Of a stretch of DNA of 64,000 nucleotides, positions 17,086 to 29,139 are shown piece by piece. The position numbers and the translations under genes are program-made. This stretch comes from Curvibacter sp. PD_MW3. Lineage in GTDB: Bacteria; Pseudomonadota; Gammaproteobacteria; Burkholderiales; Burkholderiaceae_C. The notes beneath the pieces are model-generated. The model saw only the letters and a list, made by a program, of their open reading frames with translations, made no database searches and was not told the origin of the DNA. The stretch's first letter is position 1. Each line of letters opens with the position of its first letter. The stretch covers positions 41,602-105,601 of the forward strand of contig NSIV01000002.1 of NCBI GenBank assembly GCA_002633085.1. Direction: 5' to 3'.

Positions 17086-18561
17086 TCAGTTCAACTTGGA
17101 CAATGCCACGTGCTTGAGCAGTTCCGTCACCGACGTGTCCATGACATCGGTGAAGGGCTTGGGATAGACACCCATGACCAGCACGGCGATTGCCAGCAGC
17201 GCCAGCATGAGGAACTCACGGCTGTTGATGTCGACCAGCGCCTTGACGTCCTCGTTGGCCACTGGCCCCAGGTAGACGCGCTTGAACATCCACAGCGTGT
17301 AGGCGGCACCGAAGATCAGCGCCGTGGCGGCTGCCAGACCGATCCAGAAGTCGTACTTCACGGCACCGAGGATCACCATCCACTCGCCGACGAAACCAGC
17401 GGTACCCGGCAGGCCGCAATTGGCCATGGCGAAGAACAGGGAAAAGGCCGCGAACTTGGGCATGGTGTTGACCACGCCACCATAGCTGGCGATTTCACGC
17501 GAATGCACCCGGTCGTACAACACGCCGATGGAAAGGAACATGGCGGCCGAGACAAAGCCGTGGGCGATCATCTGCACCAGACCACCGGAGACGCCGAGAT
17601 CGTTGAAGATGAAGAAGCCCAAGGTGACAAATCCCATGTGCGCCACCGATGAGTAGGCCACCAGCTTCTTCATGTCCTGCTGCACCATGGCCACCAGACC
17701 GACGTAGATGACGGCGATCAGTGACAGGGCGATCAAGAGCCACGCCCACTCGCGCGCAGCATCCGGCGCGATCGGCAGCGAGAAACGCAGGAAACCGTAG
17801 GCACCCAGCTTGAGCATGATGGCGGCCAGCACGGCAGAACCACCGGTGGGGGCTTCCACGTGCACATCGGGCAGCCAGGTGTGGACCGGCCACATCGGCA
17901 CCTTGACGGCAAAAGCGGCAAAGAAGGCAAAGAACAGCAGGGTCTGCGTCGTGCCGTCCAGCGGCAGCTTGTGCCAGGTGGCAATGTCGAAGCTGCCGCC
18001 CGACTTGGTGTACAGGAAGATCAGCGCGATCAGTGTCAGCAGCGAACCCAGCAGCGTGTAGAGAAAGAACTTGAAGGCGGCGTAGATCTTGTTCGGACCG
18101 CCCCAGATGCCGATGATCAGGTACATCGGGATCAGCGTGGCTTCGAAGAAGACGTAGAACAGGATGCCGTCAAGCGCCGAGAACACGCCGATCATGAGGC
18201 CGCTGAGGATCAGGAAGGCGCCCATGTACTGGTTGACGCGGCGCGTGATGACTTCCCAGCCTGCAATCACCACGATGACGTTGATGAAAGCCGTCAGCAA
18301 GACGAACCAGAGCGATATGCCGTCGAGACCCACGTGGTAGTGCACATTGAAGCGCTCCATCCACGGCATCTTCTCGACAAACTGCATGGCCGCCGTACCG
18401 AGCTTGAACCCGGTGTAGAGCGGCAAGGTGACAAGAAAACTCGCCAGTGCACCGATGAGCGCGACCCAGCGCACCATGCGCGCCTGCTCGTCGCGGCCCA
18501 AGGCCAGCAGCAACACGCCGAACGCAATCGGCATCCAGATAGCCAGGCTCAACAAACCCAT
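17086..18561 (-). CDS. nuoM: NADH-quinone oxidoreductase subunit M
   Basis: A 491-residue antiporter-like subunit of the membrane arm. Conserved pieces include FYVFFEATLIPMYLIIGIWG (essential Glu) and the pumping-helix stretch MVQQDMKKLVAYSSVAHMGF. Length and order (12 bp behind nuoL) are as expected. Confidence 0.97.
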   Translation of the reverse strand: MGLLSLAIWMPIAFGVLLLALGRDEQARMVRWVALIGALASFLVTLPLYTGFKLGTAAMQFVEKMPWMERFNVHYHVGLDGISLWFVLLTAFINVIVVIAGWEVITRRVNQYMGAFLILSGLMIGVFSALDGILFYVFFEATLIPMYLIIGIWGGPNKIYAAFKFFLYTLLGSLLTLIALIFLYTKSGGSFDIATWHKLPLDGTTQTLLFFAFFAAFAVKVPMWPVHTWLPDVHVEAPTGGSAVLAAIMLKLGAYGFLRFSLPIAPDAAREWAWLLIALSLIAVIYVGLVAMVQQDMKKLVAYSSVAHMGFVTLGFFIFNDLGVSGGLVQMIAHGFVSAAMFLSIGVLYDRVHSREIASYGGVVNTMPKFAAFSLFFAMANCGLPGTAGFVGEWMVILGAVKYDFWIGLAAATALIFGAAYTLWMFKRVYLGPVANEDVKALVDINSREFLMLALLAIAVLVMGVYPKPFTDVMDTSVTELLKHVALSKLN

Positions 18562-18573
18562 TTCTTCTTCTCC

Positions 18574-20625
18574 TTATCGGCTGAGCCACTCAACAACCAT
18601 GGGCCAGGTCACAAACCAGGACATGAGCACCAGCACACCGACAATCATGGCCAGTGCGTAGTGGTACAGGAAACCGGACTGCACCCGGCGCACCACGCCG
18701 GCCACCCAGCCGACCAGTTTCCAGGAGCCGTTGACCAGCGTGCCGTCGATGACGGCCTGGTCGCCGCCCTTCCACAGACCGACGCCGAGCATGCGGGCGC
18801 CGCGCGCCAGGATGTTCTCGTTGATCCAGTCCATGTAGTACTTGTTTTCCAGCAAGGTGTAGAGCGGTTGGACGGCGCGCTTGATGGCAGCCGGCAGGGC
18901 CGGATTGATCATGTACATGTAGTAGGCGCAGACCACACCAGCCAAAGCCAGCCAGAACGGCGCCGTGCTGAAGGCATGCAGCGCCATGGCCAGCGGGCCA
19001 TGGAAGGCCTCAGCCAATTCCTGCATCACGGGATGCTTGGCTGCATCGACAAAGATCGCGTCCTTGAAGAAGTCCCCGAACAGCATGGGCTGGATCGTCA
19101 GGTAGCCGATCACCACCGAAGGAATGGCCAGCAGCACCAGCGGCACCGTCACCACCCAGGGCGACTCGTGCGGCTCATGGTGGTCGTCGTGACCGTGGCC
19201 ATGGTCGTCGTGGTGGGCATCGGGGTTCTGGTCGAAACGCTCCTTGCCGTGGAACACCATGAAATACATGCGGAAGGAGTAGAAGGCGGTCACGAAGACA
19301 CCAGCCAGCACCGCAAAGTTGGCAAATCCGGCACCCCACAGGTGACTCTCATGCACGGCCTCGATGATGCTGTCCTTGGAGTAGAAACCCGAGAACAGCG
19401 GTGTGCCGATCAGTGCCAGCGAACCCAGCAGTGAAGTGATCCAGGTGATGGGCATGTACTTGCGCACGCCACCCATCCAGCGGATGTCCTGGTTGTGGTG
19501 CATGCCCATGATGACCGAGCCAGCACCGAGGAACAGCAACGCCTTGAAGAAGGCGTGCGTCATCAGGTGGAACACGGCCACTGAGTAGGCCGAGGCACCG
19601 AGCGCCACCGTCATGTAGCCGAGCTGCGACAGCGTGGAATAAGCCACCACGCGCTTGATGTCGTTCTGGATGATGCCCAGAAAGCCCATGAACAGCGCCG
19701 TGATCGAGCCGATCACCATGATGAAACTCAGGGCCGTGTCGCTCAGCTCGAACAGCGGCGACATGCGCGCCACCATGAAGATGCCGGCCGTCACCATGGT
19801 GGCGGCGTGGATCAGGGCGGAGATCGGGGTCGGGCCTTCCATTGAGTCGGGCAACCAGACGTGCAGCGGGAACTGGGCCGATTTGCCCATGGCGCCGATG
19901 AACAGGCAGATGCAGATCACGGTGATCAGCATCGCATCCTGACCCAGGATGTACCAGGGGAACTCGATGGCGCCGAGTTGGGAGGCCTTGGCAAACACTT
20001 CCGTGTAGTTCAGCGTGCCGGCGTAGGCGGCGATCAAGCCAATGCCCAGGATGAAGCCGAAGTCACCGACCCGATTGACCAGGAAGGCCTTCATGTTGGC
20101 AAAGATGGCGGTTGGCTTGTTGAACCAGAAGCCGATCAGCAAGTAGGACACCAAGCCCACCGCTTCCCAACCGAAGAAAAGCTGCAGCAGGTTGTTGCTC
20201 ATGACCAGCATGAGCATGGAGAAAGTGAACAGGGAGATGTAGGCGAAGAAGCGGTTGTAGCCCTCGTCCTCTTCCATGTAGCCGATGGTGTAGATATGCA
20301 CCATCAACGAGACGAAGGTCACCACACACATCATCATGGCGGTCAGACCGTCGACCATGAAGCCGACTTCCATCTTCAGGCCACCCACCACCATCCAGGT
20401 GTAGAGCGTCTCGTTGAAGCGCGCACCGTCCATGGCCACGCTCTTGAGCGTCATGGCAGACAAAATGAAGGCCAGCAGCACGCCGAGGATGGTGAGCGAA
20501 TGCGACAGGCGACGGCCGATCCAGTTGCCGCCGAACTTGGTGCCAAGGACGCCAGCCAGGACGGAACCGACCAGCGGCGCCAGCGGCACGGCCAACAGGG
20601 TGGATGCAGAAAGGGTTTGACTCAT
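18574..20625 (-). CDS. nuoL: NADH-quinone oxidoreductase subunit L
   Basis: A 683-residue distal pumping subunit with LLQLFFGWEAVGLVSYLLIG, the FPLHVWLPDSMEGPTPISAL signature, NDIKRVVAYSTLSQLGYM, and the long C-terminal lateral helix region. A His/Asp-rich loop (about residues 468-480, HHDDHGHGHDDHHEPHE) is lineage-specific and could bind metal; it is the only odd part. Confidence 0.97.
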   Translation of the reverse strand: MSQTLSASTLLAVPLAPLVGSVLAGVLGTKFGGNWIGRRLSHSLTILGVLLAFILSAMTLKSVAMDGARFNETLYTWMVVGGLKMEVGFMVDGLTAMMMCVVTFVSLMVHIYTIGYMEEDEGYNRFFAYISLFTFSMLMLVMSNNLLQLFFGWEAVGLVSYLLIGFWFNKPTAIFANMKAFLVNRVGDFGFILGIGLIAAYAGTLNYTEVFAKASQLGAIEFPWYILGQDAMLITVICICLFIGAMGKSAQFPLHVWLPDSMEGPTPISALIHAATMVTAGIFMVARMSPLFELSDTALSFIMVIGSITALFMGFLGIIQNDIKRVVAYSTLSQLGYMTVALGASAYSVAVFHLMTHAFFKALLFLGAGSVIMGMHHNQDIRWMGGVRKYMPITWITSLLGSLALIGTPLFSGFYSKDSIIEAVHESHLWGAGFANFAVLAGVFVTAFYSFRMYFMVFHGKERFDQNPDAHHDDHGHGHDDHHEPHESPWVVTVPLVLLAIPSVVIGYLTIQPMLFGDFFKDAIFVDAAKHPVMQELAEAFHGPLAMALHAFSTAPFWLALAGVVCAYYMYMINPALPAAIKRAVQPLYTLLENKYYMDWINENILARGARMLGVGLWKGGDQAVIDGTLVNGSWKLVGWVAGVVRRVQSGFLYHYALAMIVGVLVLMSWFVTWPMVVEWLSR

Positions 20626-20653
20626 CTTCTAGTACCTTGATGAACCGGTGGGT

Positions 20654-20968
20654 TCAGCCCTTGAGCGTGTTGAGTTCGTCCACGTTGATGCTGGACTTGT
20701 TGCGGAACAGCAGCACCAGGATGGCCAGGCCGATGGCCGACTCGGCCGCTGCCACAGTGAGAATGAAGAACACAAACACCTGACCGTGCATGTCGCCCAG
20801 GTAATGGGAGAAAGCCACGAAGTTCAGGTTGACCGCCAGCAGCATGAGCTCAATGGCCATCAGCAGCACGATCAGGTTCTTGCGGTTCAGGAAGATACCC
20901 ACCACGGCCAGCGCAAACAACATGGCGCCGAGCGTGAGGTAATGTCCGAGTGTCAGGGTCAGGGTCAT
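20654..20968 (-). CDS. nuoK: NADH-quinone oxidoreductase subunit K
   Basis: A 104-residue three-helix subunit with the conserved glutamates in [20 protein letters not shown] and [16 protein letters not shown]. Its ATG overlaps the nuoJ stop by 4 bp. Confidence 0.96.
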   Translation of the reverse strand: MTLTLTLGHYLTLGAMLFALAVVGIFLNRKNLIVLLMAIELMLLAVNLNFVAFSHYLGDMHGQVFVFFILTVAAAESAIGLAILVLLFRNKSSINVDELNTLKG

Positions 20969-21615
20969 GCCTTGTTCTCCTCAGGCGCTGCTTCGGCAGC
21001 CGGTGCCGGGCGTGTGGGGTCGAGCTTGACGATCTGCAGACGATCGCTGGCACGCACGCGCACCTGCTCGGATGGGTCAATGGCTTTGCTGTCCTTGCGG
21101 GCACGCAAGGTCAGGGCGATGGCCGCGATCATGGCCACCAGCAGGATGACCGCAGCCACCTGCACCGGGTAGACATACTGGGTGTAGAGCAGCTTACCCA
21201 ACTCTTTGGTATTGGAGACCTCCAGCAGCGGCTGGCCGATGACCTGGGCCACACGCGGCTCTTCGGACACGCGGAACCCCGCCATCAGCACGGCGGCCAT
21301 CTCCAGCACCACCACGGCCCCCAGCAAGGCTGCGAGGGGGAAGTGCCGCCAGAAGCCCTGGCGCAACGCGTCGATCTTGATGTCGAGCATCATGACCACG
21401 AACAAGAAGAGCACCATCACCGCGCCGAGATAGACCAGCACCAGCGTGATGGCCAGGAACTCGGCCTTCAGCAGCAACCAGATGGCCGACGCCTGCGAGA
21501 AGGACAGCATGAGAAAGAGCACGGCATGCACAGGATTGCGCGCCGTGATGACCCGGAAGGCTGCAAACAGCAGCACCAACGAGAACAGATAAAAGAAACC
21601 GGTCTTGACGTCCAT
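20965..21615 (-). CDS. nuoJ: NADH-quinone oxidoreductase subunit J
   Basis: A 216-residue five-helix subunit; [20 protein letters not shown] is the conserved helix with the pi-bulge that couples quinone reduction to pumping. It ends in a charged cytoplasmic tail rich in Ala, Pro and Glu. It overlaps nuoK by 4 bp. Confidence 0.96.
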   Translation of the reverse strand: MDVKTGFFYLFSLVLLFAAFRVITARNPVHAVLFLMLSFSQASAIWLLLKAEFLAITLVLVYLGAVMVLFLFVVMMLDIKIDALRQGFWRHFPLAALLGAVVVLEMAAVLMAGFRVSEEPRVAQVIGQPLLEVSNTKELGKLLYTQYVYPVQVAAVILLVAMIAAIALTLRARKDSKAIDPSEQVRVRASDRLQIVKLDPTRPAPAAEAAPEENKA

Positions 21616-21659
21616 GGGTCGATCTTTGTGAGGTTCTGTGCGACGGTCTTCAGCGGAAG

Positions 21660-22169
21660 TTAACGATATTTGGCATCGGCCGCCTTGGAGGCTGCGATCT
21701 CGTTCTCGTAGCGGTCGCCCACGGCCAGCAGCATGTCCTTGGTGAAATACAGGTCGCCGCGCTTTTCGCCGTGGTATTCAAAGATGCTGGTCTCGACAAT
21801 CGAGTCGACCGGGCAGCTCTCTTCGCAGAAGCCGCAAAAGATGCATTTGGTCAGATCGATGTCGTAGCGCGTGGTGCGGCGGCTGCCATCGGCGCGCACA
21901 TCGGACTCGATCGTGATTGCCATGGCCGGGCAGACCGCTTCGCACAGCTTGCAGGCAATGCAGCGCTCTTCGCCGTTGTCATAACGGCGCAGCGCATGCA
22001 GACCGCGGAAACGCGGCGACAGCGGGGTTTTTTCTTCCGGAAACTGCACCGTAACCTTGCGGCGGAAGGCGTAGCGGCCGGTCAGGGCCATGCCTTTGAA
22101 GAGCTCCACCAGCATGAAGCTCTTGATGAAGTCTTTGAAAGAGAAAGTTGAAGCAGCGATGGCAGACAT
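21660..22169 (-). CDS. nuoI: NADH-quinone oxidoreductase subunit I
   Basis: A 169-residue ferredoxin-like subunit with two four-cysteine motifs, [12 protein letters not shown] and [12 protein letters not shown], that hold clusters N6a and N6b on the path from NuoG to NuoB. It sits between nuoH and nuoJ as usual. Confidence 0.97.
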   Translation of the reverse strand: MSAIAASTFSFKDFIKSFMLVELFKGMALTGRYAFRRKVTVQFPEEKTPLSPRFRGLHALRRYDNGEERCIACKLCEAVCPAMAITIESDVRADGSRRTTRYDIDLTKCIFCGFCEESCPVDSIVETSIFEYHGEKRGDLYFTKDMLLAVGDRYENEIAASKAADAKYR

Positions 22170-22181
22170 GTCTTGACCCGC

Positions 22182-23264
22182 TTAGTTCCAGATATTCCAC
22201 GGCGTCTGCATCCAGATGCCGACGATGAGCAGCCACACCAGGGTGACCGGGATGAAAATCTTCCAGCCCAGACGCATGATCTGGTCGTAGCGGAAACGCG
22301 GGAAGGTGGCGCGAATCCAGATGAACATCGAGACCACAACAAAGGTCTTGGCCCCCAGCCAGATCCAGCCTGGAATCCAGTTCAACAGGGCGCTGTCGAT
22401 CGGGGACATCCAGCCGCCGAGGAACATGATCACCGCCAGGATGGACACCAGCCACATGCTGGCATATTCAGCCAGGAAGAAGATGGCGAAGCCCATGCCC
22501 GAGTACTCGACCATGTGGCCGGCCACGATCTCGGCTTCGCCCTCGACCACGTCGAAGGGATGGCGGTTGGTCTCGGCCACGCCGGAGATCAGGTAGACCA
22601 GGAAGATCGGCAGCAGCGGCAGCCAGTTCCAGGACAGGAAGTTCAAGCCCATGTCACTGAAGTAGCCCTTGCCCTGCCCCATCACGATGTCAGTCAGGTT
22701 CATGCTGCCCGACACCATCAGCACCACCAGGAAGCAGAAGCCCATGGCAATCTCGTAGCTCACCATTTGCGCCGAAGCCCGCAGCGCGCCGAGGAAGGCG
22801 TACTTGGAGTTGGAGGCCCAGCCGGCGATGATGACGCCATAGACCTCGATCGAAGTGATGGCCATGATCAGCAACAGGCCGGCGTTGATGTTGGTCAGCG
22901 CCACGTCGGGACCGAAAGGAATCGCGACCCAGGCCGCCAGCGCCGGCATGATGGCCATGATGGGACCAAGCACGAACAGACCTTTGGCGGCTGCGCTCGG
23001 CTGGATGATTTCCTTGGTCAGCAGCTTGAGCGCGTCGGCGATCGGCTGCAGCAAACCGAAGGGGCCCACCCGGTTGGGACCGAAGCGCACCTGCATGAAA
23101 CCGAGCAACTTGCGCTCCCACAGCGTCAGGTAGGCCACGGCCCCCATCAGCGGTGCCAGCACCACCACGATCTTGAGCAAGATCCAGATGACCGGCCAGG
23201 CCATGGCGGTCCACCAGCTTGCGGCCAGCAGATTCAGGCCACCGTTGTACAGCGCATCGATCAT
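22182..23264 (-). CDS. nuoH: NADH-quinone oxidoreductase subunit H
   Basis: A 360-residue membrane subunit at the quinone site, with [20 protein letters not shown] and the acidic loop [20 protein letters not shown]. Its ATG overlaps the nuoG stop by 4 bp. Confidence 0.97.
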   Translation of the reverse strand: MIDALYNGGLNLLAASWWTAMAWPVIWILLKIVVVLAPLMGAVAYLTLWERKLLGFMQVRFGPNRVGPFGLLQPIADALKLLTKEIIQPSAAAKGLFVLGPIMAIMPALAAWVAIPFGPDVALTNINAGLLLIMAITSIEVYGVIIAGWASNSKYAFLGALRASAQMVSYEIAMGFCFLVVLMVSGSMNLTDIVMGQGKGYFSDMGLNFLSWNWLPLLPIFLVYLISGVAETNRHPFDVVEGEAEIVAGHMVEYSGMGFAIFFLAEYASMWLVSILAVIMFLGGWMSPIDSALLNWIPGWIWLGAKTFVVVSMFIWIRATFPRFRYDQIMRLGWKIFIPVTLVWLLIVGIWMQTPWNIWN

Positions 23265-25381
23265 GCTGCCACCCCTTCTTCACGCACAGCACGCGCATCG
23301 GCCGTCAGCTGCAGCGACGGTGCACGACGGACCAGTCCGTCCAATTGGTAGATGGATGCCACCACCGGTTCGGTAGTTGAAGCAGCCAGTGTGATGGCGG
23401 CTTGCGTGGCGTTGTTGAGTGCCGGTGGCGTGGCGGTCGCGGCGGTCAGCACCTCTTGCGAGCTTTCGAATTCGAAGCCCGGCAGGCCGAGCAGGTTGCC
23501 CAGCACGCGCAGCACCTTCCAGGCCGGACGGGTATCACCCAGCGGCTTGACCACAGCATGGAAACTTTGCAAACGACCTTCGGCGTTGGCGAAACTGCCC
23601 GAGGTCTCGGTGAACGGCGCGATCGGCAACAGCACGTCGCTGAAAGCCAGGTTGGTCTTGAACGGGCTCAAGGTCACCACCGTGTCCACCTTGCTCAGGC
23701 CCTCGGCCGCCTGCTTGCCGGCAGCGGAGTCGAACTCGGGTTCGGTGTTGAGAAGAATGACCGCCTTGAGGCCACCCGCCAACATCTGCCCCGCATGGAG
23801 CCCACCAGCTTGCGGCTGGGCTTTCACCCATTGGGCGCCCACGGTATTGGCCGCTTCGGTGAGGTAGCCCACCGTGGCGCCGGTCTGTGCAGCAATCCAG
23901 TTGGCCAGTGCCAGCAGGCTGGAGGCCTGTGCATGGTGCGCGGCGGCATTGCCCAGCAACACGGCCTTGCGTTCACCACCGAGCAGCGACTTGGCGATAG
24001 CCTGCGCTTGTGCGGTGGCTTGGCCGGCGGCCGGTGCGGTCACACCCTTTTCGGCGGCGATCGCAGCAGCCACGTCGGCCAGCGCCTGGCCCCAGGCAGA
24101 TGCCTCGGTCACGACAGCGTTGGCCACGCGCAGGGCCCAGGCATCAGCATTCTTGAACAAGGCCTTCGAGGTGATGGCATTGACAGCGGCGCCGTGGCGC
24201 ACGGCCTGACGGATGCGCTGGGCGAACAGCGGATGGTCCTTGCGCAGGTTGGTGCCGACCACCAGCACGCGCTGGAGCTGCGTCAGGGATTCAATCGAGG
24301 TCCCGAGCCAGTGAACGCCTTCGCTCTTGGCGAATTCGGCATGGCGCAGACGGTAGTCAATGTTGTCGCTTCCCAAGCCACGCACCAGTGCGCCGGCCAG
24401 GTACAGCTCTTCCACTGTGCTGTGCGGGCTGACCAGGGCGCCAATGCTGCTAGCACCATGCTCGGCCTGGATGTGCTTGAAGCTCTTGGCCACGTATTCC
24501 AGCGCCGTCTGCCAGTCGACGGTTTTCCACTCGCCGCCGTGCTTGATCATGGGCTGGGTCAGGCGATCCTGGCTGTCGAGTGCTTCGTAGGAGAAGCGGT
24601 CGCGGTCGGCGATCCAGCATTCATTGACAGCTTCGTTTTCCAGGGGCACGACACGCATGACCTTGTTGTTCTTGACCTGCACGATCAGGTTGGCACCGGT
24701 GGAGTCGTGCGGGCTGACCGACTTGCGACGGCTCAGCTCCCAGGTACGAGCCTGGTAGCGGAACGGCTTGCTGGTCAGCGCGCCGACCGGGCAGATGTCG
24801 ATCATGTTGCCGGACAGTTCGGAATCCACCGAGTGACCGACGAAGGTTTCGATCTCGGAATGTTCGCCACGGTGCGACATGCCCAGTTCCATGACGCCGG
24901 CCACTTCCTGGCCGAAACGCACGCAGCGGGTGCAGTGGATGCAACGGCTCATCTCTTCCATCGAGATCAGCGGGCCGACATCCTTGTGGAACACGACGCG
25001 CTTTTCTTCTTCGTAGCGTGAAGAGGAAGCCCCGTAACCAACAGCCAGATCCTGCAACTGGCATTCGCCGCCCTGGTCGCAGATCGGGCAGTCCAGCGGG
25101 TGGTTGATGAGCAGGAACTCCATCACCGACTTCTGTGCCTTGATCGCCTTGTCGCTCTTGGTGCGCACGATCATGCCCTGCGTCACCGGCGTGGCGCAGG
25201 CCGGCATCGGCTTGGGTGCCTTTTCCACATCGACCAGACACATGCGGCAGTTGGCCGCGATGCTGAGCTTCTTGTGGTAGCAGAAATGCGGAATGTAGGT
25301 ACCGGCTTTTTCGGCCGCATGCATGACCATGCTGCCTTCCACAACCTCTACCTTCTTGCCGTCGAGTTCGATTTCAACCAT
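23261..25381 (-). CDS. nuoG: NADH-quinone oxidoreductase subunit G
   Basis: A 706-residue Fe-S subunit. The N-terminus binds a [2Fe-2S] centre ([19 protein letters not shown] with a later Cys), followed by [16 protein letters not shown] (N5 with its His) and [16 protein letters not shown] (N4). The molybdopterin-oxidoreductase-like C-terminal half has no cysteine quartet at its start ([15 protein letters not shown]), so the extra N7 cluster of E. coli-type NuoG is absent, the usual state in most phyla. Confidence 0.97.
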   Translation of the reverse strand: MVEIELDGKKVEVVEGSMVMHAAEKAGTYIPHFCYHKKLSIAANCRMCLVDVEKAPKPMPACATPVTQGMIVRTKSDKAIKAQKSVMEFLLINHPLDCPICDQGGECQLQDLAVGYGASSSRYEEEKRVVFHKDVGPLISMEEMSRCIHCTRCVRFGQEVAGVMELGMSHRGEHSEIETFVGHSVDSELSGNMIDICPVGALTSKPFRYQARTWELSRRKSVSPHDSTGANLIVQVKNNKVMRVVPLENEAVNECWIADRDRFSYEALDSQDRLTQPMIKHGGEWKTVDWQTALEYVAKSFKHIQAEHGASSIGALVSPHSTVEELYLAGALVRGLGSDNIDYRLRHAEFAKSEGVHWLGTSIESLTQLQRVLVVGTNLRKDHPLFAQRIRQAVRHGAAVNAITSKALFKNADAWALRVANAVVTEASAWGQALADVAAAIAAEKGVTAPAAGQATAQAQAIAKSLLGGERKAVLLGNAAAHHAQASSLLALANWIAAQTGATVGYLTEAANTVGAQWVKAQPQAGGLHAGQMLAGGLKAVILLNTEPEFDSAAGKQAAEGLSKVDTVVTLSPFKTNLAFSDVLLPIAPFTETSGSFANAEGRLQSFHAVVKPLGDTRPAWKVLRVLGNLLGLPGFEFESSQEVLTAATATPPALNNATQAAITLAASTTEPVVASIYQLDGLVRRAPSLQLTADARAVREEGVAA

Positions 25382-25403
25382 GTTCGTGTACTCGGTATGG
25401 GGC

Positions 25404-26783
25404 TCAGACGTAGGCCGGGACCATGCAGGTCTTGTGGGCTACGTGATGTTCGAATTCATGTCGGAAATGCTTGATCATGGCGCGCACCGGCATCGCTGCG
25501 GCATCGCCCAGCGCGCAGATGGTGCGACCCTGGATGTTTTCTGCCACGTTGTCCAGCAGGTCCATGTCTTCGGGACGGCCCTGGCCGTTCTCGATGCGGT
25601 CCACCACGCGCGACAGCCAGCCCGTGCCTTCACGGCAGGGCGTGCACTGGCCGCAGGACTCGTGCATGTAGAAGTAACTCAGACGCTGCAACGACTTGAC
25701 CATACAACGGGTCTCGTCCATCACGATCACCGCACCCGAGCCCAACATGGAGCCGGCCTTGGCGATGGAGTCGTAATCCATGGTGCATTCCATGATGATG
25801 TTGGCCGGCAGCACCGGCGCCGAGGAACCGCCGGGGATCACGGCCTTCAACTGGCGGCCGCCGCGCACGCCACCGGCCAGCTCCAGGAGCTTGGCAAAGG
25901 GTGTGCCCATCGGAATCTCGTAGTTGCCCGGACGCTCGACGTCGCCGCTGATCGAGAAGATCTTGGTGCCGCCGTTATTGGGCTTGCCACATTCGAGGTA
26001 GGCTTGGCCGCCGTTGCGGATGATCCAAGGCACGGCCGCAAAGGTCTCGGTGTTGTTGATGGTGGTGGGCTTGCCGTACAAGCCGAAGCTGGCCGGGAAC
26101 GGCGGCTTGAAGCGCGGTTGGCCCTTCTTACCTTCCAGCGACTCCAGCAGCGCCGTCTCTTCACCGCAGATGTAGGCGCCGAAGCCGTGATGTGCATGCA
26201 ACTGGAAGCTGAAATTGCTGCCCAGGATGTTGTTGCCCAGCAGGCCGGCGGCACGCGCTTCTTCCAGCGCGGCTTCGAAACGTTCGTAGACCTGGAAGAT
26301 CTCGCCGTGGATGTAGTTGTAGCCGACCGTGATGCCCATGGCGTAGGCCGCGATGGCCATGCCCTCGATCACGATGTGCGGGTTGTACATCAGGATGTCG
26401 CGGTCCTTGCAGGTCCCCGGCTCACCCTCGTCAGAATTGCACACCAGGTACTTCTGGCCCGGGAACTGGCGCGGCATAAAGCTCCACTTCAGGCCGGTCG
26501 GGAAACCGGCGCCGCCGCGGCCGCGCAAGGCAGATTCCTTGACGGTAGCGATCACCTGGTCTTGCGTCAGACCCGCCACACCGGTTTCTGGATTCGGTGC
26601 TGAACCGTCCTTGCCAAGGATCTTGCGCAGGGCCTGGTAGCCGCCACGCGCTTCGTAGTCCTTCAGGCTCCAATTGGAACCGTTCAGGCCAGCGTAGATC
26701 TGCGGGTTGATGTGACGATCGTGGAAGCAGGTCTGCACGCCGGTGGCGGCAAACTGGGACAGGATTTTTTCAGCCGACATCAT
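25404..26783 (-). CDS. nuoF: NADH-quinone oxidoreductase subunit F
   Basis: A 459-residue NADH- and FMN-binding subunit: [15 protein letters not shown] (NADH), [16 protein letters not shown] (FMN), and [15 protein letters not shown] for cluster N3. The start ATG overlaps the nuoE stop by 4 bp (ATGA); a second ATG follows directly. Confidence 0.97.
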   Translation of the reverse strand: MMSAEKILSQFAATGVQTCFHDRHINPQIYAGLNGSNWSLKDYEARGGYQALRKILGKDGSAPNPETGVAGLTQDQVIATVKESALRGRGGAGFPTGLKWSFMPRQFPGQKYLVCNSDEGEPGTCKDRDILMYNPHIVIEGMAIAAYAMGITVGYNYIHGEIFQVYERFEAALEEARAAGLLGNNILGSNFSFQLHAHHGFGAYICGEETALLESLEGKKGQPRFKPPFPASFGLYGKPTTINNTETFAAVPWIIRNGGQAYLECGKPNNGGTKIFSISGDVERPGNYEIPMGTPFAKLLELAGGVRGGRQLKAVIPGGSSAPVLPANIIMECTMDYDSIAKAGSMLGSGAVIVMDETRCMVKSLQRLSYFYMHESCGQCTPCREGTGWLSRVVDRIENGQGRPEDMDLLDNVAENIQGRTICALGDAAAMPVRAMIKHFRHEFEHHVAHKTCMVPAYV

Positions 26784-27268
26784 TTGGTCTCCGCAGACTT
26801 CAGACCATCGATCAGCTGATCGAGCTTGTCATTCGACATGAAGCTGCACATGGTGCGGTCGTTCACCAGCATCACCGGCGAATCGGCACAGGCACCCAGG
26901 CATTCACTTTGCTGCAAGGTGAACAGGCCGTCGGCCGTAGTCTCGCCCATGGCAATGCCCAGCTTGTGCTCCAGATGCTTGAGCGCCCGGGAGCCGTCGC
27001 GCAGCTGGCACGGCAGGTTGGTACAGACGTTGAGCTTGTACTTGCCCACCGGCTGCTGGTTGTACATGTTGTAGAAGGTCGTCACCTCGTGCACGGCCAT
27101 CGGTGCCATCTCGAGATAAGCGGCGATCTCGGCCTCGCTCTCGGCACTCACGTGCCCGAGCTCCTGCTGCACGATGGACAGACAGGCCATGACGGCCGAC
27201 TGCTTCTGCTCAGCCGGGTATTTGGCGACTTCTTTGGCGAAGCGCGCTTTGATGGAATCAGAGATCAT
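26780..27268 (-). CDS. nuoE: NADH-quinone oxidoreductase subunit E
   Basis: A 162-residue thioredoxin-like subunit with cluster N1a ligands CTNLPC and CLGAC. It overlaps both nuoD and nuoF by 4 bp, so translation is probably coupled. Confidence 0.96.
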   Translation of the reverse strand: MISDSIKARFAKEVAKYPAEQKQSAVMACLSIVQQELGHVSAESEAEIAAYLEMAPMAVHEVTTFYNMYNQQPVGKYKLNVCTNLPCQLRDGSRALKHLEHKLGIAMGETTADGLFTLQQSECLGACADSPVMLVNDRTMCSFMSNDKLDQLIDGLKSAETK

Positions 27269-28518
27269 CGATCAATCTCTCCAAACACAATGTCCAGGGT
27301 GCCGATGATGGCCACCGCATCGGCCAGCATGTGGCCGCGAGCCAGTTCGTCCAAGGCGGCCAGATGGGCAAAGCCCGGGGCACGAATCTTCAGACGATAG
27401 GGCTTGTTGGCGCCGTCGCTCACGAGGTAGATGCCGAACTCGCCCTTCGGGTGCTCGACGGCGGCATACGCCTCGCCTTCGGGCACACGGAAACCTTCGG
27501 TAAAGAGCTTGAAGTGGTGGATCAGCTCTTCCATGTTCGACTTCATTGCCTCGCGTGCGGGCGGTGCCACCTTGTGGTTGTCGGTGATGACCGGACCGGG
27601 GTTGGCACGCAACCAGTCCACGCACTGCTTGATGATGCGATTGGACTCGCGCATCTCCTGCACGCGCACCAGATAACGGTCGTAGCTGTCGCCGGTTTTG
27701 CCGACCGGGATGTCGAAATCGACGCGGTCATAGGCATCGTAGGGCTGCTGTTTGCGCAGGTCCCAGGCGATGCCGGAGCCACGCAGCATGGGGCCGGTCA
27801 TGCCCAGGTTCAAGGCGCGCTCGGCTGTCACCACACCGATGCCCACGGTACGCTGCTTCCAGATCCGGTTGTCGGTCAGCAGGGTTTCGTACTCGTCCAC
27901 GCAATTGGGGAAACGCTGCGTGAAGTCTTCGATGAAGTCGAGCAGCGAACCCTGGCGATTGGCATTGAGTTCGGCAATCGCCTTGGCGTTGCGAATCTTG
28001 CTGGCCTGGTACTGCGGCATGGTGTCCGGCAGGTCACGGTAGACGCCGCCCGGACGGAAATACGCTGCGTGCATGCGTGCGCCAGAGACGGCCTCGTACA
28101 TGTCGAACAGGTCTTCGCGCTCACGGAAGGTGTAGATCAGGATGGTCGAGCTGCCGCAGTCGTTGCCGTGCGAGCCCAGCCACATCAGGTGGTTGAGCAG
28201 GCGCGTGATCTCGCCGAACATGGTGCGGATGTACTTGGCGCGCAGCGGCACCTCGATGCCCAGCAGCTTCTCGATGGCCAGGCAATAGGCCTGCTCGTTG
28301 CACATCATCGACACGTAGTCGAGACGGTCCATGTAGGGCAGCGACTGGATGTAGGTCTTGCTCTCAGCCAGCTTCTCGGTGGCGCGGTGCAGCAGGCCGA
28401 TGTGCGGGTCGGCGCGCTGGACCACCTCACCGTCAAGCTCGAGCACCAGGCGCAGCACGCCGTGCGCGGCCGGATGCTGCGGACCGAAGTTCAGGGTGTA
28501 ATTCTTGATCTCGGCCAT
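27265..28518 (-). CDS. nuoD: NADH-quinone oxidoreductase subunit D
   Basis: A 417-residue quinone-site subunit of the hydrogenase-like module. It has [20 protein letters not shown] with the conserved histidines, and ends in the invariant FGEIDR. It is separate from nuoC, unlike the fused form of enterobacteria. Confidence 0.97.
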   Translation of the reverse strand: MAEIKNYTLNFGPQHPAAHGVLRLVLELDGEVVQRADPHIGLLHRATEKLAESKTYIQSLPYMDRLDYVSMMCNEQAYCLAIEKLLGIEVPLRAKYIRTMFGEITRLLNHLMWLGSHGNDCGSSTILIYTFREREDLFDMYEAVSGARMHAAYFRPGGVYRDLPDTMPQYQASKIRNAKAIAELNANRQGSLLDFIEDFTQRFPNCVDEYETLLTDNRIWKQRTVGIGVVTAERALNLGMTGPMLRGSGIAWDLRKQQPYDAYDRVDFDIPVGKTGDSYDRYLVRVQEMRESNRIIKQCVDWLRANPGPVITDNHKVAPPAREAMKSNMEELIHHFKLFTEGFRVPEGEAYAAVEHPKGEFGIYLVSDGANKPYRLKIRAPGFAHLAALDELARGHMLADAVAIIGTLDIVFGEIDR

Positions 28519-28520
28519 GA

Positions 28521-29129
28521 TCAGTTCAGGCCTCCGTAGTTGTCTTCACGGATGATGCGCGGCGTGATCTCGCGCGGCTCGATGCTCACCGGCTGGTAGA
28601 CCACACGTTGCTGCTCGGCGTCGTAGCGCATTTCGACATGGCCACTGAGCGGGAAGTCCTTGCGGAAGGGATGGCCGATGAAACCGTAGTCGGTCAGGAT
28701 ACGACGCAGATCGTCATGCCCCTCGAACACGATGCCATACAGGTCGAAGGCTTCGCGCTCGTACCAGTTGGCAGCACGCCAGATGCCGGTAACGGAGTCC
28801 ACCACCGGGAAATCGTCGTCAGCAGCAAACACCTTGAGGCGCACGCGCTGATTCAGGCTGACCGACAGCAGGTGCGACACCACGCAGAAACGCAGCCCCT
28901 CCCAGCGACCGTCGCCATGGGTGGAGTAGTCCACACCGCAAAGATCGATCAGTTGCTCGAAGCGACAACCGGGCGCGTCACGCAGGATTTGCGCCGCCGC
29001 CAGGTAGTCGGCAGCCGCCACTTCAACCGTGACCTCGTCCAGCCAGACATCGATACGACGCGCCTTGCCGCCCAAAGCGGCGGCAACTGTGTCCTTGAGA
29101 GCCTCGGGATTTACAGCAATAGCAGTCAT
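28521..29129 (-). CDS. nuoC: NADH-quinone oxidoreductase subunit C
   Basis: A 202-residue 30-kDa subunit with the signature [20 protein letters not shown] and the C-terminal [18 protein letters not shown]. The ATG at 29129 has an AGGAA ribosome site; an upstream start at 29153 is less likely. Confidence 0.96.
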   Translation of the reverse strand: MTAIAVNPEALKDTVAAALGGKARRIDVWLDEVTVEVAAADYLAAAQILRDAPGCRFEQLIDLCGVDYSTHGDGRWEGLRFCVVSHLLSVSLNQRVRLKVFAADDDFPVVDSVTGIWRAANWYEREAFDLYGIVFEGHDDLRRILTDYGFIGHPFRKDFPLSGHVEMRYDAEQQRVVYQPVSIEPREITPRIIREDNYGGLN

Positions 29130-29139
29130 CTGTGATTCC

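Noticed and set aside
17860..19434. A 524-codon frame opposite nuoM and nuoL
   Set aside because: Shadow of two conserved complex I genes; very rich in His and Gln with no domain signal.
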